DNA from: Siphonodentalium dalli
Taxonomy: Eukaryota > Mollusca > Scaphopoda > Gadilida > Siphonodentaliidae
Reading direction: 5' to 3'
Length of the DNA stretch: 64,000 nucleotides
Assembly: GCA_032622095.1 (NCBI GenBank)
Contig: CP136063.1
Location: forward strand, 205,331,934 to 205,395,933
Of this stretch, positions 49,521 to 60,975 are shown one piece after another. The notes beneath the pieces were generated by a model, which was not told the origin of the DNA, ran no database searches, and saw nothing but the letters and a program-made list of their open reading frames with translations. The first letter of the stretch is position 1. Every line of letters starts with the position of its first letter. Made by a program: the position numbers and the translations under genes.

Positions 49521-49709
49521 TCTCATATTATAGCATTATGGCTTTTACACGGAGATTCGAACTTCCAAAATGTGTCAACATTATTTGGAAGGAGGTATAT
49601 GGAGATATGTCTATGCATACACGAATTATTGATATACCGGTTTAATATGCTCTGAAAAACACTTACCAAAGTCACACCCATTTCTAGTTGTTTGCAATTG
49701 TTCGCACAG

Positions 49710-49975
49710 ATGATGTGAAACAGACGCTCTTTATATTTCTACCATATCATGGATAAACTAACACGGAACGCTCTTTTCTGTCCCATGCCATGCACATTAC
49801 ATGGCTATTGTTTGTTTGGGACCCAAATATCGTGTTCGAAGTTGTATTTTTTATGACTACAATGCGTCTTTCTGGGACATATAGTTATCGACCTATTTCG
49901 ATGTCGAGAAAAATTCAAAAGATAATATTATTAGGTGCATATTGAAGCACAAACCGCCATGTGGCTTTAGTATAT
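49710..49975. mobile_element. Uninterrupted copy of the split repeat
   Basis: The reverse complement matches both halves of the repeat at 22240-23770 across the insertion point (around 49775-49795). The ends contain GACGCTCTTTATA and AAACCGCCATGTGGCTTTAG. Confidence 0.7.
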
Positions 49976-51255
49976 TCGATCTGATCATTTTCCAGAATCT
50001 GAAGTTCATAAAAACTGGCTTCGTCGTATCAAATCTAATAGAGAGCTTTGTCGCTGACATGTTTGTCTACATGAAGGAAGTTCTCATTTCAGATGTCAAT
50101 TACGCTGATTATAATTTGGATTGTATTGTACACAGGAGCGTTTCTGTAACTTCGGGCCGAAATCGTGTATAAAGATAAAAAAAAAATGATTTTATCATAA
50201 AGTAACTCCTTTTCAATCTGAGTAAAATTATATTACATATTAATCACGGTGACAATAAGGAACATGTATTTTGTGTTGATGTTGTTACTGCTTACAAGGA
50301 ACTAATTATGATGAATTATTGTTCTTGGACAAAGTACAGGGAAATTCCTGGCAGATGATTCGTGTGTTGTCTTCAGAAAATTAAATGCATAACATTTTAA
50401 AATATCCCTGATCAGATCATGTAGATACTGATTATGAACTATATTTATTATTGTGGGAATTTGGGATGAGAAATGATATTCGGGTAGGTGAATTTTTGTT
50501 TTCAAAATTTGCTGCTGAACTGATGGTAGTTATGGAAGCTGGGATATTATCCCTAATAGTTTGTTTCATTTCAAATAATATCCCAGGTTTGGTTCCTTAA
50601 GAATTGAAGGGAACATTTTACAAATTAATCGAATCCTGCACGGATTGTACAGAATGTTAACACTGCAAGAATGACCTTCACCTGATACATGTGACACGAT
50701 ATTAAAGGATGACATCGTGTTTATTTGATTTGTACATCATATCTAAATAATTTAAACTGGTGAATTAATGGGGGAATGGATTTTTAGGAGGTGGAAATTT
50801 ATGCTAGATGCTGTAGTTCTGGGTTTTTCCAGATCAAATTTGGCTGTGGGACAGCCCTTTCGTACACTTGGAGATTTATTTTAAAAAGTAAACACATGAC
50901 CTATGATTTTTCTTGCATTTTCGTGATCAACTGGTGTCAATCAAGCTGGGTAAACATCACTGGAGTGGCCAGTAGGCTTCAATTCGGTGAATTTGGCCGA
51001 AACGTTAACACTGTCGCCTATGGGAAACCAATTAGTTCAGTGATTCCTATAGAAGTCTTAGCCTCGATAGCATGCCATTGTGTGTATCAGTGTCTTCGAT
51101 AAAATGCTTCTGGTGTAATAATAGAGTTATCATTCATGCAGTGCACTGAACTTCACCATACAGACCATAAAGAGTGGGTCTGATTACTTGTTGTAGACTT
51201 TCCATTTCCAGAACCGCGGGATTGAACGACAGCAGACCAATCAGAACATAGTTAG
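49976..51255. other. 1.3 kb without recognised features
   Basis: Open frames at 49942-50172 and 50791-51102 (plus) show no motif or splice context that I can support. Confidence 0.35.
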
Positions 51256-52133
51256 ATCATGCCATGAATCTCTACTCTGGCTAACGCCCGTAGAGATCAT
51301 ACTCCACCAGTGTAGACCTGGGAACTTTTTGAAGTTTTGACAGGGAACCTTATAAAGTCGAAAAAAATAACACAGGGAGTATATTTCTTAGTTATTATCT
51401 GTTTCTTAACCCTTTACCCAACAGAAGGGCCCTGTGCCAATGCATTCTCTTATATATGCGAGTCGACCATAGGTCGCCTCGCATATATAAGAGAATGCAT
51501 TGGCTTAACACATTAAAAATTATAAAATTGTTAAAGAATGTAAGAAAAAATGGTAAAAAGTGTTAAAAAAAAGATTTTTTTTAGGCCAATGCATTCTCTT
51601 ATATATGCGAGGCGACCTATGGTCGACTCGCATATATAAGAGAATGCATTGGCACATGGCATAACTGTAACCATCACAATGTGATCAAGGAGCCGGTTCC
51701 AATGATATCCATATTTGTATGGTTCTATTGAGACAGACCGAAGATAATTTAGGCTCTTGAAGCTTTATTTGGCCGGTTTTGGCCGGTTTGTTGGGTAAAG
51801 GGTTAATAATGTACTTCACTGTAGGTGAAGGTCCCAACTCGAAATTTCACGATTTAAGTGAATTTGTGAGCGATTTTGCTCCGCGTCGCATACAATTACT
51901 TCATTTTCCTGGTTATTAATTTGATGTTTATTGCGATATCGGCTCACAAAAGTCAGAGAAAAGTATGCAATTTTGAGTTGGGACATTCATTTACAGTGAA
52001 GTGCATTATTAAGGTAAAGATAACAACTAAGAAATATGTTCCCCGCGTTAATGTTTTCGACTTTATAAGGTTCCCTGTCAAAACTTCAAAAAGTTCCCAG
52101 ATTTTGAACTGATGGTGGAATATGATCTATACT
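51256..52133. mobile_element. Second copy of the foldback MITE, split by a TTAA MITE
   Basis: 51256-51409 and 51803-52133 together match 45191-45712. The last part of the right inverted repeat is missing after AATATGATCTATAC. Confidence 0.8.
51410..51802. mobile_element. piggyBac-like MITE inserted in a foldback element
   Basis: Ends CCCTTTACCCAACA and TGTTGGGTAAAGGG, with TTAA on both sides (51406-51409, 51803-51806). The host repeat continues on either side. The homologous copy at 45191-45712 has a single TTAA (45342-45345) at this place. It contains two hairpins (51436-51504 and 51585-51653) joined by an A/T-rich spacer. Confidence 0.85.
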
Positions 52134-53480
52134 ATTTTGATCAACTGTATTGTTTAAAGTAACGATGGGATAATTGGGTATAAACATAAGCAATTTTTCT
52201 CCAAACATCTCGTTGGTTTCGAAATTCACATTTTTACACAATAGTTTTCTTCTTTTGTGGATTTGAGTGAGCAACCACTTGTAATTTGGTTCATCGTGCT
52301 ATGTATGGGACTAAAGAATAAGAATGCGAAGAGTAAAATACATTGGAAACAAGTCCTATCTTTTCAATATTCAATCACATAAATTTCTCCCTCGAAATAC
52401 ACAAATTGGTAAACATGGTCGTGGAAAATCGGGCAAATCTTTCACGGAATCGGATCTTCTACTGCTCGGGCAGAATGAGTTTTCGAGGAACAGATCCCCC
52501 ACGATGCCACAACGAAGTGTATCACCTAAAATATACATAGTAGTACACGCTTTTAGAAAGACTTCACAAACTTAGCAGTTACGACTATTTCTAGCTATAG
52601 TTTAGACAACTCATGGCTAATCGTGCGCAGTGAGATTTTTGCTTCATACAATGATGATCCGCCATATCAGCACACCGTAGACACTAATCTTCTATTTTAA
52701 TCGGCAAACTGATGATAGTTGTCGGTTGGTTTCATAGGTGAGTCCCTCACCGTGAGGGTTGTATGATACCACAATTCTAGTTTACTGAGTGTCTATGTTT
52801 AAATGAGATTTATGGTAGAAACCAAAGAAATTGAAACCCTATCGGTTATGGCGATTCGGGCATCGCGGTTAGAGTTAGAATGTGAGCACAGCTTGGTGAC
52901 GTGGTGCCCAAACCGTAATCGTAATTGTTAACCGTGAGTTTGCGAAACCTCTCTTTTGTCGCATTCCTGTCCGGCATGTATATAGTACGTTCATGTATAA
53001 CTTGAACAAACAAAATGATTTGTTTCTGGTCAAACGCCACTGATTAGTATATACTATGTTATATGAATGTAGAAAATAGCTGTCTTTATACATATACATG
53101 TGGCGACTCATATATTAGTAACACGGCAAATGAATCTGAGTGAACATACTGATAGCTCGTATTAGTACCTCCTCTCCGACAAGATCAACTATCCATTATA
53201 TGACACAAATAGACAAGTGTATGTTACAATAAACTGGGCACACACAAGCTCCGTATATCAAACTTGGACAGATTGCTACGGTGAATTCCTTATGAAACTT
53301 CTCAAAGAACAAAATATTATTTCGTATTGTTCAGTTTAGCCGCGACACAACGCTTTAATCACGACTAGGTGAAGCAGGCTCTATACGGCCCTGTTAAATT
53401 TGTTTTGTTTTTTAATAATTTGTTTGTTTTTTTTTTTTTATCTAGATTAAACGACTTGCTCTATTACATTTTTATTACAT
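52134..53480. other. 1.3 kb without recognised features
   Basis: A plus-strand frame at 52324-52575 has a reasonable composition (GKHGRGKSGKSFTESDLLLL) but no splice sites or homolog I recognise. GTAATCGTAATTGTTAACCG near 52915 may be a remnant of the AGAGACCTTTCGC MITE. Confidence 0.3.
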
Positions 53481-53493
53481 AAAAAATTGTTAG

Positions 53494-53692
53494 GCCAATG
53501 CATTCTCTTATATATGCGAGGCGACCTATGGTCGACTCGCATATATAAGAGAATGCATTGGCACAGGGTAAAAAAATCCCGACTTACGACTGGATTTGAT
53601 ATGGCGGGTCACATATATAAGAGAATGCATTGGCACAGGGTAAAAAAATCCCGATTTACGACTGGATTTGATATGGCGGGTCACATATATTA
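53494..53692. mobile_element. Right half of the TGTGACCCGCC element with tandem end
   Basis: Hairpin 53494-53562 is followed by GGGTAAAAAAATCCCGACTT and the TGATATGGCGGGTCACATAT end. A second copy of the hairpin's last arm plus the end follows (53605-53692), a 63-bp tandem duplication. Confidence 0.75.
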
Positions 53693-53875
53693 TACCACAA
53701 ACTATTGGTGTACATATCAACATACCAGTATTGGGATCTGTTTTAGAGAATTGATTGAAAGCTTGTCCTGGATAATATATCAACTGGTTGGTTGAGTATT
53801 GTGATTATTTCCACAATTTGCACCAACTTACATTTTCACCTTCCCAGTGATTAATAAAGGGTTAGACATTAGCAC

Positions 53876-54015
53876 TAAATTATGGTCGTTTTGACTAATC
53901 ATATCTAATTAGTCGCTATGACTAATATCACCCTACTCATTATGACTATTTTTCCTAAGCTCAGTTAGTCATGGGGACAACAGTTTGACTAATCTAAGTC
54001 AGTTATATTGACTAA
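53876..54015. repeat. Cluster of inverted GACTAA/TTAGTC motifs
   Basis: Motifs of the type TTAGTCATNNTGACTAA recur five or more times. A similar cluster lies at 59295-59405. Confidence 0.5.
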
Positions 54016-54899
54016 CGTTTGTTCTCTAGTGATGCTTATTATTTCACGTATCAGCACAATCCGTTTACATAAAAGGATTTGAACTACATGTGTATTTCTC
54101 ATAGAACAGAATTAGAGATTGCACATTATAAAACCATACATTGTGCCAAACTCCATGCAGGTTTTTTCCTCCCTTGATGACTCTGTAAGACCTCTGCCGG
54201 CTTTCGGCGACATTTTACCCATATATTAATATATTTATAAATCGAAAATAGGAACATGTTGCCCATATTAAGCACACAAAATATTGCACAGCATTTGTGT
54301 TATTTCGTACCTTAAGTTTGGAAAGTCCCTCTGGAACCAAAAGAGCTACATTGGTCCTCCGATTATTTTATCAAACGAAAGTCTAAACGCACGTGGACTA
54401 CAACGTGCATGGCAAGTCAAACACAACAATTCCAATTTGCTGCCATTTTGCCGAGGAGCGTGCGAAATTATTAAACAAAACTACCGCTCTATTTCTACAT
54501 AATGTCAATATGTTTTTAGTGCGGGAACTGTTCTCAAAGCCCGTAGGAATAATGACTTTGGAGCGATCGATACTACCATTTTGGCTTGAAACCCCGCGCT
54601 AAATATAGAAAACCAACAGACTATAGTACCCAGCCGGTGACATAGTCAGAATGGAAGTATGACCGGTGCCCTCTGGTAGAGATTGACATTGTGAACCGTG
54701 TTCGCGACTTGAAATTTTGAAGATATGCATACATGTAGTATACATCAATGCTATTGGAAAGAAGATCCAAAGTCCTTCACCAAAACATATAGCTGATTCG
54801 TGGGGGGGGGGGGGGGATATAACTTGTGCTATTCATAATTGCACTGTGTCGATTTGAAATGAAGAGGGGTTAATTTTCCATCAAACTTTATTTAGTTAA

Positions 54900-55561
54900 C
54901 CCTTATAATACTAAATACTCATTGACGAGCAGGCCATAATAGAATATAATAGAATATTTATTGCAATACACCAGATATATAGGCAGTTGCAAGTTACAAA
55001 ATGAATCAAAACTTAAAACATGTAAATACAAACGAAAATAAATTGTGTTCAATATAACTGTTTGATGCAATGCATCGTCATTCAACTACCACCAGTAACT
55101 TATCATGTTTAACACTATAATATACTAAACTTTCAAAGACACCCCTTCTGAGAAAGAACAACCGGATCATGTTGCATATGGTATTTATAATCTTTACTTC
55201 ATCATTTCTCATAATCGTTTGAAATTGTTCACTATCGCTCATTTTTAAAAATTCACCATTATTTTCTTGAATATCTCGAAATAGTCTTGCCCTGAGATCA
55301 GAGTATGCACTACACTCGATGACAAAATGATATTCAATTTCAACACGTGCCTGATCGCACATTGTACACAATCTGTTTTTAACTGTAGTCCATTATGTCG
55401 TTTGTTGAAGGTATTAAACATTTTCCTCCAATAGATAGGACTCCTTCTATACTTGTATGTTATGTCGTGATGTCTCCTGAACACCCCTCCAGATGAATAC
55501 AATACCATTCCAATGTATACTATTGTAACTGAATGGGAGAATCTATTCATGATAGAACGGG
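54900..55561. mobile_element. TTAA-flanked MITE carrying a LINE insertion
   Basis: TTAA at 54896-54899 and 55562-55565 flanks ends CCCTTATAATACTAAATA and its imperfect inverse TTCATGATAGAACGGG. The right part matches 59541-59775 in reverse complement. The LINE fragment near 54930-55440 explains the extra length. Confidence 0.6.
54930..55440 (-). mobile_element. LINE C-terminal fragment inside a TTAA-flanked MITE
   Basis: The minus-strand frame encodes CTMCDQARVEIEYHFVIECS followed by AYSDLRARLFRDI, a LINE zinc knuckle (C-x2-C-x8-H-x4-C). The 3' end carries a tandem ATTCTATT-like repeat, as in CR1 elements. A frame change near 55370 interrupts it. The 5' limit is uncertain because the frame passes into MITE-like sequence around 55400-55550. 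Confidence 0.6.
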
Positions 55562-55769
55562 TTAATAGGGCTGATGTTTTCAGCAGATTAAATCTGTATA
55601 TCTAGAATTGTACTTTCATTTATGAAAATATGGACGTACATGTATCCCGGTGGCAGATCAGACCATATTCCAATCACTGGGAAATTTCACCCCTTTCTGT
55701 TGGAATGTTTCGACAGGTACATGTACGAACACATCATAAATCAACAGAAATCCCGAAGACTAGGGCTCA

Positions 55770-56150
55770 CCAAGAATCACCACGAGCCACTGAGAATCAC
55801 CGCGAACCACTGAGAATCACCGCGAGCCACTGAGAATCACCGCGAACCACTGAGAACCACCGCGAACCACTGAGAATCGCCGCGAACCACCGAGAATCAC
55901 CACGAGCCACTGAGAATCACCGCGAACCACTGATAATCGCCGCGAATCACTGAGAATCGCCGCGAACCACTGAGAATCACCGCGAATCACTGAGAATCGC
56001 CGCGAACCACTGAGAATCGCCGCGAACCACTGAAAATCGCCGCGAATCACTGAGAATCGCCGCGAACCACTGATAATCGCTACGAATCACTGAGAATCAC
56101 CGCGAACCACTGATAATCGCCGCGAATCACTGAGAATCGCTGCCAACCAC
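55770..56150. repeat. 20-bp minisatellite
   Basis: The unit CGCGAACCACTGAGAATCAC is repeated about 19 times with common variants (GCC for ACC, TGATAATC). The 77-codon minus-strand frame is an artefact of the 20-bp period. Confidence 0.95.
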
Positions 56151-58940
56151 TATTTTACGCATTTTAAAACAATTTATTTTAGAATAGTATTGACTAAATA
56201 TTGATAATTGTCGTTACTAATTTATAATGAGTGCGAAAATGACAAAAAATGTGGAAAAAAAACTTACTTGTGTAAATCGTTTGATAGGGCACAACAGCAC
56301 GGAACACAAAACTATTCCTTGAGGTATTCCAGATACCAGATGCATGCCTGCTGCGAGGATTCGCAAACTAGTGCAACTATATTTAATTCCCGCTCAATTA
56401 CGAGCATCAACAACGTGTACGTTATAATATTCAACCTTATGTCTAAACACACATTTACACCAAATACGAACTTGTACATGTAGATCGTTTGGTTCATGGT
56501 TGGTAGATGCGGTATAAATAAGGCACTTGACCCCGATCGCCAAAGATAGGTCGAATAATTAGGAGATGAACAAACTGTGTTGCGTTTGATATTCGGGCAT
56601 TCGAGCATGTCTACAGTCTGTGAACGAGCCGGCAAGATCACAGCCTGTTTATTGCTCTAATTCTCAAACAACACAGGGTACGTTTTTCTCCACTGTAATT
56701 CAATCTCTCCAAAATGTTAAAAGAAACTGCAAGAAAAACACTTTTTATCGACGTTAATTGATATGAAATGAGAATAACGTTTTTCGGTGATCAAATCTCT
56801 GGGCTCTTGACTCGATTACGGGACTCCTGTATATGACTGCATGCTTTCTACTCCGATCTGCGGCTGATACTGCATGGTGAACCGAAAACTATAGTTATCA
56901 GATCTCGGCCAATCAGAATGATTGTTTCAGTGAAAATTAATCAACTTGGATTACAATGATGTGTGCAGCAGGTTGGGAGGAAATAAATGTTTTACACAGA
57001 CATCGGTATTAACTCGCTAAATTCGCGAGTTCCGAAGTACATGATGCATGAGGTCTTAAAGACAAACTCTTCAGACATCATTTGACATGTACGAGTAACT
57101 TGCGAGTCACACCTTTTTTCAACTTTTCAAAATAAATTTTCCACAGCAGCCCGCTTTTTTGGCAAAACAATTTAAAGTTTGAACAAAGCCAATACCCAGC
57201 CACAATATCCCGCCATTTTGGACACGAGCGCATTTCAGACTAGAGGGAAAACCTACATTTTACATGCAATTTGCATTATATTTCTCTAAATTTATTTTAA
57301 ATGTTATAGCCAACCACGTGCCAGAATGTTTTTAATTAACTCGCAAAAACGAAAGGGACCTAATCCTACTTATTTCTAACTAACATTAACTGTCGAAATG
57401 GCAGGTGTCTGCGGCAGGTGTTTTAATTTGTTGTCTATGTGATATGGTATTCGAATATTAAGTAGGCCTTTAATGAAACTCTAGTGTACAGGCGTATACA
57501 GGAAAGTCGACGTCCCTGACAACATGCCAATTGTCTTGGTATAAAAGCTAGTTGAGCCTACGGCTATGTGTGTTTACAATTTGGTCCACTTATCTTATCA
57601 TTGCACTCCATGAAGATTCATGCAGACACTTGTGGGTCTATTTTATAATCAATCAATTAGCTAGTTGGTGTATTGCGTCAAATATTTATGTATCGATGTG
57701 CAAATAACGTTTTCGTGCTTCGTCTTTCATGCTTAGAGATTGTAAATATGATTTCCACCAATTACTGCTAGAACTTAGAGAACTGTACACTGTCATATAC
57801 AAACTGGACTAGTTTACACATCGGATTTATAGTATTCTTAGATTGTATATGTTGTTTTGCAGATATGCGTTGCTATGGAATCGAATGTTTTAGGGATAAC
57901 TTGAAGCTAATTTTAATTCTAACATTATTTGATGATATTGACATATTGTATATTGCATGTACATCGGACAAAACAACGTATATGTCATTTAAAAGTGTGT
58001 TTCCCATCAAGCTTACACGTACACACGGGTTCTGAGAGTTCTTGGCGGTTATACATCCTCACGGAAACTATCTGGAGAGGAATATAATTTTCATGCATCA
58101 CAGTAAAGATGTACTCAGGGATCCAGCCTACTATTTACAACAATAACATAACAATAACAATTCAACATTTTGTTAAAAAACAAATTGAAAGCAAATATGA
58201 CATATAAACTTCACCTATAAACACCAAAGAAAATCATTTTGTTACAGAAAATTAACGAAATGATTTTTGGTGTCCCTCGAAATCATCAAGACTACGTGGG
58301 AAATAAATGTATAGAAACATCATTATTAAACACAATTGCGTATTTCAAGTAGCACGTATGCCAACGTGCTATAACTTACACGTACTGTCTCATACAAAAG
58401 AGTCAGAATACAAAGTAAAATTTATTTCGTAAAAACTAAACTAGTCTAGAACTCTGAATATATATACTTAAGCCCAGTAATATCTCGAGTTTGTTGGTAT
58501 AGGTACATTAAACTTATTTTATTGTAAATTGTTAAATTACAAAGGGATCTGGGTACACGTTACAATAACTTTTACACCATTGTGAATAAGATGACAAGAG
58601 TATTTACATTGGTGGTGTGTTGTGCCATGTAAACTGGGAAAGATAAGAAGCTATTGTAGGCGTGTATATGTTGAGGTTTCGTATTGTGTTTTCCAGTCGG
58701 TTCTCTGGGTGTATCTGAAATTATAACGGGACCGCGGATGCCTATTGCGTACGTGTTGTTATACTCAGATCGTATGAATGTCTACGGTGGCAGTTAATCT
58801 ATATATTTAAAAGAGTATGATATGTATGTCTGTCTGTACGTCCGGATTTTCTCCTAGACCCCTGGACCGAGTACAACCACATTTGTTGTGGTGACTCTGG
58901 GTAACATGGCGGATGTTATAACGGCATTAGTTTTTTTTTC
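56151..58940. other. 2.8 kb without recognised features
   Basis: No convincing exon, repeat family or RNA gene seen. A minus-strand frame at 56312-56520 lacks splice support. Confidence 0.35.
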
Positions 58941-59171
58941 TTCAAAATTTGTCTGCTCATGTTTGTCTGGGGCTCTGTATGGGTGAAATTATAAAATTGT
59001 TAAAGAATACAAGAACAAATTATTAAAATTGTAAAAAAATGTTAGGCGAATGCATTCTCTTATATATGCGAGGCGACATATGGTCGACTCGCATATATAA
59101 GAGAATACATTGGCACAGGGTAAAACAAAATCCCGACTTACGACTGGATTTGATATGGCGGGTCACATATA
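58941..59171. mobile_element. Right half of the TGTGACCCGCC element
   Basis: The spacer (CTCATGTTTGTCTGGGGCTC onward) matches 12890-12978, followed by hairpin 59046-59114 and the GATATGGCGGGTCACATAT end. The left half is absent. Confidence 0.75.
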
Positions 59172-59294
59172 TGCCATTAAATCCTCCCATCACATTCGTC
59201 AATTATATGTCTAATAGAATTGCGATGCAATGGAATTGATCATTTAGCAATGATTATCAAACTTAATTTATAGTTATTCTTCGGGTAATTTATT

Positions 59295-59405
59295 CATTAT
59301 GACTAAGGTAGAGTTAGTCATAGTGACTCACTGAAAGGTGTGAGTTAGTCAAAGAGACCAAATGTTTGTGACTAACCCTACTAAGTTATTCATACTGACC
59401 AATTT
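59295..59405. repeat. Second cluster of GACTAA/TTAGTC motifs
   Basis: GACTAAGGTAGAGTTAGTCA and nearby variants resemble 53876-54015. Possibly remnants of one MITE family that ends near a hairpin element in both places. Confidence 0.45.
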
Positions 59406-59540
59406 TTCTCTCAGTGTGCTGATTGCTGTAACAGTCTACCCTGTGAAATGAGCACCTTAATCCGGTTAATTTGCTGTACTATTGTAACAATTTAATATGG
59501 TTGTGTAACACGATACGCGATATCATAGTTTCAGTATTAA

Positions 59541-59775
59541 CCCCTTTCTATACTAATGGATTTTCCAACCAAGTTATAAAGTATACAATGCAATGGTGAA
59601 GTATTCATATGGTGGGGTGTTCAGGGAAATGGGTAGACAGAGGAACAAATGGATTCTTATACATGGGGTTGGGACATGTTCAGTTGATAAATTCAACAAA
59701 CGGCCTATGTTCGTTTGTTGAATTTATTCTCTAAACATTCCCTAAAGGAACCACTCGCCAATGAATATTTATTAT
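59541..59775. mobile_element. Copy of the second TTAA MITE family, right end decayed
   Basis: Preceded by TTAA (59537-59540) and starting CCCCTTTCTATACTAATGG. Its interior (GTATACAATGCAATGGTG, GGTGGGGTGTTCAGG) matches the right part of 54900-55561. The expected right TTAA is missing. Confidence 0.55.
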
Positions 59776-60479
59776 AGATTTTTTTACGATAGCAGTACAC
59801 GATTTATCGGGTTTGTAGCTGGGAGCATAACCCGATAAGCTAGTATTACCTGCGTTAAATGAGATATCACTGGTTTGAAGGTTCAATAATTTTACAAAAC
59901 TGGGATTTTTTTTTTTTTTTGATACATAATATGGTTTTCGAATTCAGTGAAGGCCAACTCTGTGTGTTTGGTTACAGGATAACAGCAAAATAGTCCGATT
60001 TATCTCACCTGAATTCTGTCATCTGCGCTTGCAAGACATTGTTTTGATATTGCTACGATAACTTTTGTTCTATCACAACTATTTCTCAGCTCTAAGATAG
60101 CTCTAACAGTATCGCTCTGTCGAGGTCTGTTTTGGTTGAAAATTGTCAATTTGAGTAAAAATAAAATAGGTAAATTTAAGCGTTTTGTATGTGCAAATCA
60201 AGAGGCATATCTTTTTGAGATATATTGATTTTTCGGAACGGTTCAATTCTGAAGCATTTCCATCAGGCCATATGCGAATACAGTTACGCGTAGACGAATT
60301 AATGCCAAATTAATAATACATTGAAATATATAAAAACAATACTTAGTCGTGAACCATATAAGTAGAATGTCTGGCCCAAAATGGACAAAATATAATGAAA
60401 ATTACATTTTGTGCAAAATCGAACAACTGGTAACATAAAAGTGACAACAATCTCGAAATATGTGAGGAAGAAGTAGTAT

Positions 60480-60845
60480 TTATTTATTTGTACAATATAT
60501 ATAGACATTTGGTAACAATACAATATTCAAGAGTGAGCACAGGTATATTGTACAGGAGCGGCATGGCCAAGTGGGCCGTCTTCCTGCCGCCCAATATGTA
60601 ATTGTAATTCACGTCATAAAACGACAACGTGAAATGGAATAATATTTTGAAATAACGGAATGGTGTATCCAATCTAATTGCATTTTGTGCATACATGACG
60701 GTTGTACCATGCACTGGGCTTAATATTACTTTATCATAGGTGCATAGTCTGGATGAAGTTTGATGTATTTAGAAAGGGCCAGAGCAAGAGCCTTTTAACG
60801 TTGCCTTTCATTTTGTTCGTACTCATCCGATTGTAAAGACTAATA
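60480..60845 (-). mobile_element. LINE-like 3' end, copy 2
   Basis: Second copy of the element at 640-1085, sharing GAGCGGCATGGCCAA, CATACATGACGGTTGTACCA and GTTCGTACTCATC. On the minus strand it ends with ATTGTACAAATAAATA, a retrotransposon-like tail with a polyadenylation signal. The short frame across it is non-coding or 3' UTR. Confidence 0.6.
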
Positions 60846-60975
60846 TTTCGAAGAATTTATTGCAATGTAAGAATAATTCTCAAACTCATACAAAATTATT
60901 CATGTTGCCAACAATTTCTAAGTCGACAAGGGGGACAAATCCACTAAAAAGTCAGACGGATCATCGACCTCGTGC

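Noticed and set aside
55817-56050. 77-codon minus-strand frame with repeated RGDSQWFAAILS
   Set aside because: Entirely within the 20-bp minisatellite; the periodicity, not selection, keeps it open.
56312-56641. 109-codon minus-strand frame with a hydrophobic part
   Set aside because: Uses a non-ATG start, has no acceptor of good quality and no known motif.
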